A DNA stretch of 64,000 bases from Nematostella vectensis (lineage: Eukaryota; Cnidaria; Anthozoa; Actiniaria; Edwardsiidae). Numbering within the stretch: position 1 is the stretch's first letter; the number at the start of each line of letters is the position of its first letter. This document shows, one piece after another, positions 13,101-35,089 of this stretch. The notes beneath the pieces were generated by a model. It made no database searches, had not been told where the DNA came from, and saw only the letters and a list, made by a program, of their open reading frames with translations. Where the stretch lies: contig NC_064037.1 in the NCBI RefSeq assembly GCF_932526225.1, positions 1,488,001 to 1,552,000 of the forward strand, in the 5' to 3' direction. The translations under genes and the position numbers were made by a program.

Positions 13101-16100
13101 TGAAGGGGGTGGGGGTGGTGAGGTTTCAGTCGTGCATGTTTTTTTTTCTTTTCTCCAAGACACGCATTATTTTTTTAAATCGTTGTATGTTTTTTTTCTG
13201 TCTGGCCTTGGCTGCATGGATTTTTTCATCATACTTTTCATCGTGTATGATTTTTTTTTGTTCCTTACGCACCCCCCCTATTTTTCTAATGGTCCCTCCC
13301 TAACCGTAGGTGGTTCTCTTATGACTCCCCCCCTTCTTTATAAATATTTCTAATATACTCCTTTACTTATTTCAGATGAGCAAACCCATAACGGATCTTG
13401 TGTCCGGAACGGCAAGACCAGCCTGTCCGTGTCCGGGTCAGTCTCGTGGAAAGGCCTGTACGGTAGCCCCCTGTTGGCGTTCGTGAATCCTACAAGATCA
13501 CAGAATGTATTCTTCTTCGCAGACTTAGAGTCTCTGAGTTTGGTTGAGGATAGCTACTCGGATTGTACGCAATGCAATAATATTACAGAAGATGGAAGTT
13601 GTTTGAACAGAACTCTGAATAACACTACCACCCTTAACGGCACATTTGTACCAAGTGTAAACAGAAGTAGAAATATAACATGCTTTACAAACGCGAGCCA
13701 AACAAATCACAATTTAAGCGACGGAAATTACACTGTAACACGAGCAGGCATACGGCTCAACGGCACGGCCCGTTACAGACATCTCTACTTCCCGAACACA
13801 GACATACAAGTACGCCTTAGCACGTCATACGCCGCAGGCTGCGTAGACAATGGAAACAAGGACGTCAGAATGGAAGGCTCGTTCAGTAGCGTGGAACGCC
13901 TGGGTGAATTCTTCATTGCCATGCCAGGCGGTGGGTTCGGGCTCGAGATTTCGAACGCGTCGCACGTGGGAGAGTTCCACGGTCACGTGACCATGCTCTC
14001 GTCAACAGCTCCCGTTTCTGTGCACCTAAGGGATGCCTCTCTCAGCTTCAAAGCAGTGTTGAATGTATTTGGCAAGTTTCCGGCGGAAGTCAATGCGACG
14101 TCTTGGATAGGGTCAGATGGCTGGGACCGGCTTGTTTTGGCTACTTCTGGTGTTTTTCGTGATGGTATGTCTGGTAGCGAACTCTCCCTTGCGAGTGCAC
14201 TGGAGAAGGCCGTTGATGATTATGTTGATGTGGTGACTACAGAAAGCGAAAAAAGGGTGAACTTGACCGCCAGAGCGCTTCACATGGCGGAAAACCGCAT
14301 GAATGTACTGCGGGCGCATCTGGAAAAAGCTGAAACCTCGCTCCAGTCCGCTAATGAGAAATTCCTGAGCACGGTCAGACAGGTTGGCAAGGCTACTAAG
14401 GATGTGCAAATCGCGCTGCAAGAAGTCAACAATGTGACCAATCCTGAGTTCGTATCTCTCATGACGTCACTGCGCTCCCTGTGCGCCGTGCAGGACTGCT
14501 CTTTCGCGTGCGTACCGGGTACCCTGTGTGACACGTGCGCATTCAACATCACGAGCCGAACACGTGGACTCTGTCCCAGCACGTGTAACAAGACCGTTTC
14601 AGTTCGAGTTGACCCCTCCGGCAAGTGGCAGAAATGCCAAGGTCACCGACGCCGTAACGTCACCACAGACCGAGGTCCCGACTCTAAATTGTCCGATATC
14701 TCGTGTAACTTCAAGCGCGCTTTCGATGGTATCGGTAGAAAAGCAAAGCTAAGCCTTTCTACCGGACTCTCGCCATTTGATCTACCGAACACCAAGTCTG
14801 ATCACAACGACTGGGTGAGAGCTGGTGATAGCACCAGTAACACGAGGGTAGCGTGTCAGGTCCGGAGAACCTCGGACTTTGAATACGAAACCTACACTTA
14901 CGACTGCTTCAAGCCGGAGTATAACTATCGCTTGAGTCACATGCCTTATGACTGCGAGACCATGTGCGACACCGGAAGTCAGACTGAAACTATCGCAACG
15001 CCATGCTGCCAGGCGTCGACGTGTGCATTTCGCATTAAGGACATTGGGTGTCGAGAGCAGAACGCTTTCTGCAGGATCTTGAGGCAAAAGGTGATGTCTA
15101 ATCTACCAAGCGCTAAGCAGCAATTGCTTGCGCCGTTTGCGAGGTTTTTGGATCTCCAGGATCAGGTATTCCGAGCCGAGGCGGAGGTTGAGACCAACTG
15201 GGCCATTTTGCAGTCGTCAAGCTCATCACGTGACACGTTACAGAGAAGTTACAAGGCTGTAAGCGGGGCCTGGGAACTAGCGAAGCAATCGCACAACGTC
15301 ATTCGTGCACAGCTCAAAGATGCTCTCGCATTGGCGCAAAAAAGTCGTCAAGCTCTGCAGAGACTCGTGACAATCGATATTGTGTCTTTCAAGCTGAACT
15401 TGGTAAATGCGACATCGGTCGTCCCGATAAAGATACGAGCCACATCTAATGGCTTGTCCAAACAGTTTAACGTAGCCCTGGATCAACACGCTCTCGCTCT
15501 TTCTTATCAGAACGCCGCGGAAGCCATTACGTCTGGTTTCTATGGCAACGTCGCCATGGCGATAAGGCCAGGTTACCCACTAGTCACGCAATCTAATAGT
15601 ATTGCAGGTAACACCGGAAGTGACGAAGCTCGATTAATGGAATTTCACCGGAAGTGCTCTCTGTCGACCAATTACAAGCGGGGTCTGATTGACGTCATGG
15701 ATTCACTGGCGGCGACAACTAGCCAGGTTTTAGAGACCGCAAAAAATGCAACCGGAAGTGCTACTAACGGAAGTGTAAACACAGGAGGTGACGTCAGGTT
15801 TGACCAGAGCACTGCTGATAGTCTCGGGCTCTCATTACCGGAAGTTGAGTCTGCTAAACAAAGCGCACTTAAGGATGGTGTAGTTGTCAAGACGAAGAAC
15901 GTGTACACCCTGCTGGGCGTGGCCACGAGTGAGAGCCTGGCGGAGCTCATGCAAGTAGTGTATGTTGATTGGCTAGCTGTGATGGAAAAGCTATTCTACC
16001 ACCCCTCCCTAGAGTGTAGCGGTTTTGCCGACTGTATCACGCATGCGCTTGACAGCTTGTACTATCTTTATGAAAGCGTGTCACTACCCGGCGCCCATGA

Positions 16101-18856
16101 CCTAAAGACGCTTATCGTGGATATCAGGGCGAAGTTCGCGACTGTTTTGGGATCTGTGGATAATTTGGGAGCACGTGACGCTCAAGGATTATCACGTGAT
16201 ATTCTGATGTTGCTCAGACTTGCTCAAGACGTGCAGACATACTGCGCAAGCGCACCCGCAATAACAACGCACCCGCAACCGCTGACTGAAACCGCAGCGG
16301 GAAAACCCTTGAGGCTCAGCTGCGCTGCCGTGGCAACCCCAATGCCAGCATACTATTGGGTCAAAGACGGAGCTCGACTTCCGGGACAAAACGGAAGTGA
16401 GCTCATCATCATTGAACTCAAACCGGAAGACAACGGAACGTACATATGTGTGGCCTACAACCACGTGACTAGTTCCAAGTCTGCATCCGGTCACGTGATA
16501 GTGCACAGTGTCCCTGTACTCACCAAGCAGTCTTCTGATCACGTGACAGTGCCAGTGGGTGGGGACGTGTCGCTGTCTGTGTGGGCCACGGGCACTGATC
16601 TGCCCTTGACCTACCAATGGTACAGACGAGACCCGATCACACCCCAGTACACCCCCCTAAGTAACGAGATCTACCCAATGCTAACCATACACAGTGCGCG
16701 GGCTCAACATCAAGGCGGTTACCGATGTCAGGTTTCCAATCGCTATGGCGACGTGTGGTCTGGTGATACCCACGTGACCGTGCTAGGCGTGGCCTTACCA
16801 AGACCGAGTGTAGAGGTGAAGTCCAAGGTGCGGCAAGATGTCGTGTTGCCGTCCGGCTACAGCAGGGTCCGGCGCGAGCTTCATCACCGATCCGTGCGCG
16901 ATCTGCAAGACAACTTACAAACACATCTCCAAAACTTGCTAGCGACTCTAATTTGCCCCCTTGTCACGCTCCCCTCAGACTGCGTGACAGCCGTCAATGC
17001 TTCCGACTGCCACAAAGGCAGTGGTAACGCGACAGTGTGTGACGTGACGTTTCAGCTGCGAGGTATCAGCGTCAGCTCGTCTGGCGTGACGGATGTCGAG
17101 CAGAATGTCGTGAGCGTGGAGGACGCGGCCAATCAGCTGAGGACTGCGGTGATTGCGTTAGTTAATGTCACGCAAAGTCGACAACTCGGTGTGACTGTTG
17201 GTCACGATAGGTTTACGCTACTGCAGGGGAGTACGACTGCTGTGCGGTACGTGGGCTCGTGCCAAAGTGGCAAAGTGTTGCTTGACGCGGGGCTGCTGTG
17301 TGGTGAGTTTAAAAGATGTCTCTAGCACTAAACTACACAAATTACTTCGATGCCAAATGTAACACTCTAAAAATGCATTGAACGACTACAGTAGGACCCC
17401 AGGCAGGGAGTTTTCAGAGCAGAAAATGACTGGACTTAGGTCTTAAGGAGACTTGAAGTAATTCCAGTTATTCGAGATTGAATTATCGAGGTAGCAATGT
17501 AGATAGACTACATACAAGCTGTAGATAGGCTACATACAAGCTGTAGATAGACTACATACAACCACCTAACCAACAACCGCCTAACCAATAACCACATGGA
17601 ATTCTGGAATTTTAAGGTAAAATGCTGAAAGTGTATCGTATTTTTTTTCGTAGCAAATTGCGCCCCTGGTACATACTGGACAAATTCCAGCAAATGCCTT
17701 CCTTGTCCAGCAAGCACTTATCAACCTGCACAGGGCAAGCTCGCCTGCATCCCGTGTCCTGCGGGACAGAGCGGGCAAGTTACGGGACAAATGACCTTAG
17801 ATTCGTGTAAAGGTAAGGCCCGTGTGCATTGTTATCCCATATCCCGCGAAAAGCACGAGACAAAAACTGTACATGTTTAAACTTGTGTAAATACATCCCG
17901 TATCCCGCGCGGAAGCGGGCAGGCACCCCGTTTCCCGTATGTTTCACAAGCGTTGATTCCAGTACTTTGGTTTACCTGTTTTAGGCGCCACATCTACCAC
18001 TTCCCCACCCCCGACAGAAATCCCAACCACGATGCCCCTAGCAACGACAATCGCCACACGAAGCCCAAAGCCGAGCACCCCCGATAGCCATGGCAACGGT
18101 ACCGTGCTAGAGAGAAGGTCTGATGATACTGGTAATATCACGTGGATTATCGCGGTCGCCGTGTCTGCCGGGATTGTCCTTACTGTTCTACTTGGTAAGG
18201 GAAGGCCGTGCGAACTTTACTCTTTTTTTACACAGGTTTGTCTGAAGAAGCTACGAACTAGGATTAACATTTTTACTACAATAATAACCATTCATAATAA
18301 CAATAACAAATAATAACAATGGGATAAAAGAGGTTTTCGGAGTGACTCTTACTGATATATTGCGGGTCAAGGGCGGTGTTGTTGAATCGGTCATTCGCAT
18401 AGAATGTGGTTTGATATTACCACCCCCCTCCCCCTCCTCACTGAAACTAGCCCCTGACGCCAAAACAGCAACAGCTCTTGGATAACATACAGCTTGCCGA
18501 AATGTCTCCTTTTTTGTGCTCTGCGCTCACTTTCAATGTTCATGGATTCCTCTGCAGTGTGTTTTGCGTATCTCCGAAAAAGACGAGCAAAAGGACAGCC
18601 CTCTTCACCAATCAAATGGAAGCGGAAGAAACTGACAAGCGAGAATGTCAGTGAATACGACCAGAACCGAGAAGGACCTGGGCCGGTTTTTGATAACCCA
18701 GTCTTCCTCCCTGACGAGTCTGGCACGATTGGGCCTGGGGACGACATGGTGCTACAATTTTTCGACAGCCCGATGTACGTTTCGCGCGAGGAAAGCGGTG
18801 TCGAGAGTCACAGTAACCCGCTATACATTGCCAGTATGGGCCAAAGCGAGGCTTGA
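4127..18856 (+). CDS. EMI/EGF/sushi/Ig single-pass membrane protein, 2522 aa
   Basis: Seventeen phase-consistent exons: 4127-4215, 4999-5130, 5616-5725, 6032-6130, 6525-6644, 7035-7160, 7334-7465, 7812-7937, 8420-8542, 9270-9395, 9882-10235, 10512-11800, 12497-12644, 13376-17302, 17654-17812, 17985-18194, 18558-18856 (7569 nt). Domains in order: signal peptide ([17 protein letters not shown]); EMI-like Cys/Tyr-rich module (about 30-110); EGF (111-143); six calcium-binding EGFs, one per exon 5-10, most opening D-x-D/N-E-C; two sushi domains (395-512); EGF (from 513); a large unrecognised ectodomain rich in N-x-S/T sites, with coiled-coil stretches near 1280-1350; Ig (about 1950-2040); Ig lacking its first Cys (2042-2140); RVRR site (about 2157); GCC2/GCC3-like Cys module (2301-2353); Pro/Thr stalk; TM (about 2402-2424); tail with NPVF, SPMYV and NPLYI. 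Probably a surface adhesion or recognition receptor. No ortholog recognised; function is inference. Confidence 0.85.
4375..4680. repeat. About 20-bp minisatellite in intron 1 of the EGF/sushi gene
   Basis: Unit gatgagctgattcgtctcg in about 15 imperfect copies with T/A-rich variants. It lies in the intron between exons 1 and 2. Confidence 0.9.
5131..5312. repeat. 20-bp minisatellite starting at the exon 2 donor
   Basis: Unit tgttctcgcgtgttatgtca in about nine copies. It begins immediately at the donor of exon 2 (ctg|gtacgttatgttctcgc), and the donor-side sequence itself is a diverged copy of the unit. Confidence 0.92.
5845..5965. repeat. Tandem duplication, about 57 bp x 2
   Basis: A block starting gccggccggtcattgtg and running through gtcagtctc to tctgttatct is present twice in tandem. 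It is intronic, between exons 3 and 4 of the EGF/sushi gene. Confidence 0.75.
7900..8112. repeat. 86-bp repeat x 3 copying the exon 8 end and donor
   Basis: The exon 8 end and donor (cacgtgtcttggtaagtcc, donor after 7937) recur at steps of 86 bp near 8019 and 8105. The second copy keeps ggtaagtcc; the third has cttggcgcagg. The intervening ggctgatggatggaccc is also shared. Read-through from the true donor reaches a TGA within the first unit, so only the first donor supports the protein. Confidence 0.85.
8190..8312. repeat. 27-bp repeat x 4 with a GAAACGT-type tail
   Basis: Unit acgaagggttggcgctcag plus agcaag, four copies. The last copy is followed by ctcgaaacgtcggcttc. This resembles the hairpin tail of a dispersed cnidarian repeat; a related motif is at 56632-56665. 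The assignment comes from memory of such tails and is tentative. Confidence 0.6.
8600..9150. repeat. (TCA)n microsatellite
   Basis: Impure TCA/TCATCACCA trinucleotide tract in the intron between exons 9 and 10 of the EGF/sushi gene. Its open frames (poly-Ile on +, poly-Asp or Met on -) are composition artefacts. Confidence 0.97.
11773..12168. repeat. 49-bp minisatellite copying the exon 12 end and donor, about 8 copies
   Basis: Each unit holds about 27 nt of exon 12 (gatcttattcaattcgtctg then cgaatgag) followed by about 22 nt of intron starting gtaaataatactgag. Each therefore carries an intact donor. The first copy (exon end 11800) continues in phase into exon 13. Reading into the second unit reaches TGA directly before its donor. 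Confidence 0.93.
12735..13085. repeat. 27-bp minisatellite, 13 copies
   Basis: Unit acacgtgcctggcgacatg plus aggacgta, 13 copies with few substitutions, in the intron between exons 13 and 14. Each unit holds the palindrome CACGTG. It does not contain exon sequence. Confidence 0.95.
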
Positions 18857-19625
18857 GGCATGCGCAGATGGGTTGACACAGCTGAATCTTCGTTTTGCAG
18901 CCAGATAATAAGAAAAAGATGAATAACAAAACATCAACAACCTAAATATTTTGACACACACGAGTGTTCTTCGCTTTTTAAAAGTTATTTACTTTTTTGA
19001 TATTAACGAAACCTTTACCTGCGGCTGCCATTTGGCAAATCAAAAAGGCAGTTTTTACGTATTTTAGTTTATTGCAAAACCAAAAGAATCATAGGAAACA
19101 GAATTAATATAATTGTCTCGTATTATCGCTGCTTCTTTACACCTTGACGAGTGCTAGCCTCATCCCCAAGCGCTTCAAGGGTGCGCGGCCATTTTTGGCT
19201 TAATTCACATTTTGAATTCTTAATACTAGAGCTGGCCGCGAGAAGCCTGGGGATGAGGTGAGACGAGTGCCACGTGTTTAATTAACATAACACGACTTGT
19301 GTCACGTGTTTAACATAACACGACTTTAGTCACGTGTTTAAGATAACACGACTTTAGTCCTATGGGTGGCGTAGAATCCGCTGCTGTGTTGACTGATTAA
19401 TATGTTTAATATAGACGGCTTGATTTAAATATCATGTGTGTTTAGGTGTCTATGTATGTATAAAAAAAAATGTTACTTCGAAATGTAAATTCGAAATTTC
19501 TAGTATGCATCTCTACATATTCATACTGACGAAACCGTCTTCGTTTTCCTGGCGAAAACTTAATCGCGTGTTGAACGTGCGTGTTGAGATTGTAAATAGC
19601 CAACAATCTTCTAAATAAAGATACC
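18857..19625 (+). other. 3' untranslated region of the EGF/sushi gene with poly(A) signal
   Basis: Follows the TGA at 18854-18856. An AATAAA lies near 19614 and is the best poly(A) candidate. The segment also holds an imperfect foldback (gcctcatccccaag near 19159; cctggggatgagg near 19247) and three copies of a roughly 32-bp unit (cacgtgtttaa then cataacacgactt, 19270-19358), each with a CACGTG. Confidence 0.55.
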
Positions 19626-20024
19626 ACTGGCTGGGACATATGTTGTGATTGTTTCCTTGATAAATCTTTTGTCAAGTTAAAGTACTGCTACTTGTTGAGC
19701 ACTTGTAAAACAAAGAAAACATTTGTGTATATTACCTATTAATGTAAAAATGTTATCTGACAGGAAACGTTCGCTGCTATCAAGTCACTGGCATATGAGC
19801 CTTTTTTCATCCCCATTCCTTGCCTTGCCCTAGCAAGGAACGGTGCAGAATATATGCAGGAAGAGCCAGTAAGCCAGTATATGTCTTTAAATTCCTTTAG
19901 TCAATATTCACTTAGTAGACTTTCTCAGCTCACGTCTCTCAACTCACTTCTTTTGTCCCTTGTTGTCACGTCAAGATTGCAAGGATCAAAGTCGACAACT
20001 CTGCATTGTGTCGACTTTTTTTCT

Positions 20025-20210
20025 TTTAAACCACAGGTAGCCCAAGGCTACTGTCAGTGGTTTATAAAGCCAACGGAATGTATGGGGGAATTTATATGAT
20101 AGCGAAAAAAATACTTTATCGTGAAAAATAAAACTTTAGACCATGTAATATTGTGTTTGAGTCTTCCTTTATTTCAATTTTGGCGATAGAATGTCAGTAG
20201 AGCGAGATGG
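20025..20210 (+). repeat. Left arm of a 180-bp inverted repeat
   Basis: Reverse complement of 20467-20649 with only scattered differences. It shares caggtagcccaaggctact, ggaatgtatgggggaattta and ccatgtaatattgtgtttga. Spacer about 256 bp. The arm contains aaaataaaac, a copy of the poly(A) region of the minus-strand MATH-OAS gene, but on the plus strand. Confidence 0.93.
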
Positions 20211-20466
20211 TGAATTCGATAGTCGACGGTAAAAAGAGTAAAAAATGTGAGTGAAATTCACAAATCGGTGATATGAGACTCGGTTCAATTGAAAGCTAAG
20301 GTATATTTTCAAAGTGTTTTTGTGCTGGATTGGCGGCTGGTTGAGTTTTGCGAGTTTTATCGGTCCTCGAAGTAGTTTTGTGGTGGCCGTTAACCGATGG
20401 AGTCCCCAGCCTTTCCTATTTTTATATTTTTATACAGAGAGAGAAACACAATTCTTGGCGGGCTTC

Positions 20467-20649
20467 AAACTCGCTCTACTGACATTCTATCGGCAAAAAT
20501 AAAATAAAGGGAGACTCAAACACAATATTACATGGTCTAAAGTTTTATTTTTCACGATAAAGTATTTTTTCGCTAACATATAAATTCCCCCATACATTCC
20601 GTTGGCTTTATAAACCACTGATAGTAGCCTTGGGCTACCTGTGTTTAAA
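20467..20649 (-). repeat. Right arm of the inverted repeat, 3' UTR of the MATH-OAS gene
   Basis: Lies just downstream of the MATH-OAS stop codon (20732-20734, minus). Read on the minus strand it carries AATAAA at 20544-20549, the probable poly(A) signal. A transcript running past this site would fold with the left arm into a long hairpin. Confidence 0.9.
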
Positions 20650-20731
20650 CACCACATTTTTCCAAAACTGTCGACGAAGATCAAATAGTTTTTTCTCTAT
20701 TGCTACTTTATATGATTATCAAGTATTCCAC

Positions 20732-31547
<10,816 letters not shown>

Positions 31548-33047
31548 TTCTAATTAGATTATTGCATCAATAGGCATGAAGCATCAAAATTCAAAGTTTG
31601 CGAAAACTAATAAATGCTCAGTATAAAGGCTGGATTGAAATCGGCCTAGAAAATTTTTCTTCGCGTCAACTATTGCGTTTGTCCTTACATTTAGCTGAAA
31701 TTTTTGAAAAGGCTCAACTCTCTGAGTAACTCCCTCCACAATCCCACAGTTGAAGCCCTTCTAACACGACGCAGTTAACTTGTATTTGTAATTAATAATT
31801 TATTGCGAATTTATTTCCAAGACATGTACCATGCCAAATTACACAAGCAACCGCTCTATCGTGATGTCTAAAATAACGTGTTTCCAAAAGACTTGCCTTT
31901 TTTCAGACAGACAAAGCACGATATTCAGGTGAAGGATTAACACGGGCTTTAGCAGTTGGTGATAAGAACACAATTCAGCGGCGTTGTTTTCGTTGGCTCG
32001 TCTCCAAACAACCTGCTCACAACGATATTTTTTGAATAAATACTTCTCGGCTCCGGCTAAAACCACTTTGTACCCAAAGCTACGGTAAATCACACAATCG
32101 AAGGTTCTGGCCATAAACCACTGGGAGATTTTTTTTTTTGCTGAATCATACAACCAAAACAACAGACAACAAAAAGTTGATTAGTTTCCGTCCAAACGCG
32201 ATTTTGTCTTTTGCTAGAATATAAAAACTTTGATCTTTTGCTGAACTTTTAATAATGAAATACACTAAGCCTGCGTTTGAGGAACTTCCGTCCGGTATAT
32301 GCAAATATTTGTTCATTTGCTCATATGCAACTATTTTCAATAAGGTTTCAGTGTTTCTATGTAACGTAACCCGCAGTGGTCCATGGGAATCGAAAAGATG
32401 GCTGAATCCTGATTTCTGAAAGCCATGAAATGTTCACCGGCACATAAGCAATGGTTTTATTTACGCTAATGTTTGTTTATTTATTTGACATCCATGGAGC
32501 ACTGCGGGTTACGACATGGATGAACTCGAAATGCAATCATATTTGAAATAAGCGTATATACAGCACAAGATATACAAGACATGTTGTTGTTTTGGATGAA
32601 ATAGCATGAAATAAAATAATTTTAAACTGGAGCACACCAGTGCGATTATATGAAAACTATAACAAATAAAGTTAAGAAGCAATCAAGCATCTGCAGTGTG
32701 CACCACACTTAACGAAAACATGCAAGTCCGTGGGTCACATGAGTGGGCACTAGATCGATAGATCCCTACCCCGGGAAATGATAAGTTCAATAAACCTCAC
32801 CCACGGGATAATGTTTATCGTCAAAATCCCTACCGTAGCGTAAACATTTATTTTTGGAATCACTATGGAAAGGGCTTTCAGATGATATATGTTTCCTAAA
32901 ATCTCCGAGGGGGGGGGGGGGGGGGGGTTCACTTTCTGGCCCACGGACTATACGGGCCAGTTTAACTGTTCAAACCCCAACCCCTTGCATGCCGTCCCCC
33001 CCCCCCCCCCCCCCCCCCCCACCGGCTTAACATTGATAGGTGTATTA

Positions 33048-33235
33048 TGTGCCAAGGAAAATATGAACTGTAGAATCTGAAATGCTCAGAAAGTGTTTTA
33101 ATCACAGTATTTTCTAAAACCTAAGAACACTAAACATCTTAGATTGCGTGCATTTCATTGTAGCTTACTTTTGTTCTGAGCACAAAAAATGTCATATGCA
33201 CGTGCGTGACTGGACAAAGAAGTAAAAAGGCTAAA
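33048..33235. repeat. Direct duplication, copy 1
   Basis: Shares gtgccaaggaaaatatgaac, catcttagattgcgtgcatt, tcattgtagcttacttttgt and catatgcacgtgcgtgac with 34050-34255. The copies differ by point changes and a roughly 35-bp indel. Confidence 0.88.
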
Positions 33236-33949
33236 GGCAGCAATGTAGACCAAGGTGTGCTGCACATGATGACGACATCACTACATTACTATAGCAACAC
33301 ACTTATTCCCAAGAGACGCAAGCGTGAAATAGACCCCGATATTTTTCAGTATACGTCTCAGCGAGTTGTACAGTTCGCTAGATAGCGGTGCTGGGGCCGA
33401 AATCTCCAGCCTAGCCGTAAAGCTTTATGCTGCCATACGGTTATTCAGCGCACGTCAAGAAATATGGTCTATTTTTCTCATTTTACCGGATCTGGACGAG
33501 GTTCGATTCTCGGCCCTGTCCTCAACTTCTTTTTCTTTCATTGTTTACTATTACTTTCCGTTATGGCGTTATTATTGTTTGTCGTCGTTACGCAGCAGTT
33601 ATCAAGTTATGATATTTCAGCGCCTAGCCAGGGTTTGCCCTTAGGGCTGTGCCATGTATGCAGTCTTGACGTTTACATGGCAACACATATCACATAAGAA
33701 AAATCTGCTAACTTACACGATCTTGGGATACAGCACAAGGCACCCAGGGGTCTAAGTTGGGTCTAGCAGGCCCTTTTTGAAGATTTAGTATTAGCGTTAT
33801 TATCCATAGTCTTTTAAAGTAAATGTTATAAGGGAAATTTACCAACGTACTGTGTTATACCTTTGTTAATTCCTCGTTACAGCTGTGGGACTCAACACTT
33901 ATAATTTTTGGACGCTATATTCAGGTTTGACACGTCCACACCCGTTCCC

Positions 33950-34028
33950 TGCTAGCAGAGGCCCCTTTTCTCTGTACTTCGCTTGGCTGGCGTTCGCGTG
34001 AGAAAAGAGGCCTCTGCTAGCAGGAAAC
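33950..34028. repeat. Palindromic foldback element
   Basis: Arms ccctgctagcagaggcc...ttttctc and gagaaaagaggcctctgcta...gcagg pair over about 30 bp around a loop of about 22 bp containing gcttggctggcgttcgcg. Looks like a short MITE or foldback copy. Confidence 0.85.
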
Positions 34029-34049
34029 CACACCCGATGCCAGTGCCAA

Positions 34050-34255
34050 GAAAAATATGAACTCTAGAATCTGAAATGCTCCTAAGAAATTCGAGGAGAG
34101 TAGTTTACGAAATATTTAATTACAGTATTTTCTAAAACATTAAATCAAAAAACATCTTAGATTGCGTGCATTTCATTGTAGCTTACTTTTGTTGTTCTGG
34201 GCACAAAAATGCCATATGCACGTGCGTGACCGGACAAAGAAGAACAAAGGCTAAA
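34050..34255. repeat. Direct duplication, copy 2
   Basis: Diverged copy of 33048-33235 about 1 kb downstream. Both copies end after ggacaaagaag and ggctaaa. They could be long terminal repeats of a small degraded element or a local duplication; no coding sequence lies between them. Confidence 0.88.
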
Positions 34256-35089
34256 ATAAAATGTTTATAAATTTAATCAGATCCAAGACCATTAGAACAG
34301 TACCAGTCCAGTACCACAAGAACAAAATCCACAACATACAAAGAGGAATTTGCAGAATATTACATATTTATTTTTAACAACATTTGAAACCCATTCGTAG
34401 TTACGTATATTACAAACGGGGGTTTCTTTCAATTTTCAGTTACGAAAGCGTCCTTTATCGTTGAAAACATCCTCTTGAAAACTCCTCTAATAACTTAAAA
34501 AAGCCTCAAAGAGTAGTTATAATATCAATAATTTCAAAAATGCTGATTGTGAGTACATTAGATGTAAATGTTACTTTCAGACATCTCATATAATAATTCA
34601 GATATACACTGTAAGTAACTAGTAGGGTAGGGTGAATACAGTAGACCAAAGTTTCGTTTTTTATAGTTTTGTTCTAAAAATGGTTTCCTAAAAATTTTTG
34701 GTGCAAATTATTTGCTCGATATTCCTTTGTTAGAAGAGAAAGCCCTAATCTACAGACACTGGGATTAAACACCCAGAAGGGGAAAGAAAACAAGTGGATA
34801 GTCCTTTTCATAAAGGATTGGTTGTCGTTTCCCACTCCTCTTTGATTCCATTCTTTTTAAGCATGTTTTCACGCTTTGGTACCTTAGTTATAAGGACATG
34901 TTTTAGTGGTGAAGCATCTAAAACCTATGGGTCATCATGTAAGTAATATGACACCAAGCTGATGGTATCACTTTTTTGTGCAAGATTTGTGGTGAAGGCT
35001 GTGTCGTCGTGGCGTTATAATGATTTTTATGATACACTGAATATTAAACGAGAGGACCAATATAGTCAGGACTCTCTTATGCTAGCAAT

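Larger units (their letters stand above)
31548..35089. other. Intergenic region between MATH-OAS and flotillin-2
   Basis: No exon chain is visible. The part next to 31547 should hold the MATH-OAS promoter. It contains G and C homopolymer tracts (about 32909-32928 and 32995-33020), a 200-bp direct duplication (33048-33235 and 34050-34255) and a palindromic foldback (33950-34028), listed separately. Confidence 0.6.
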
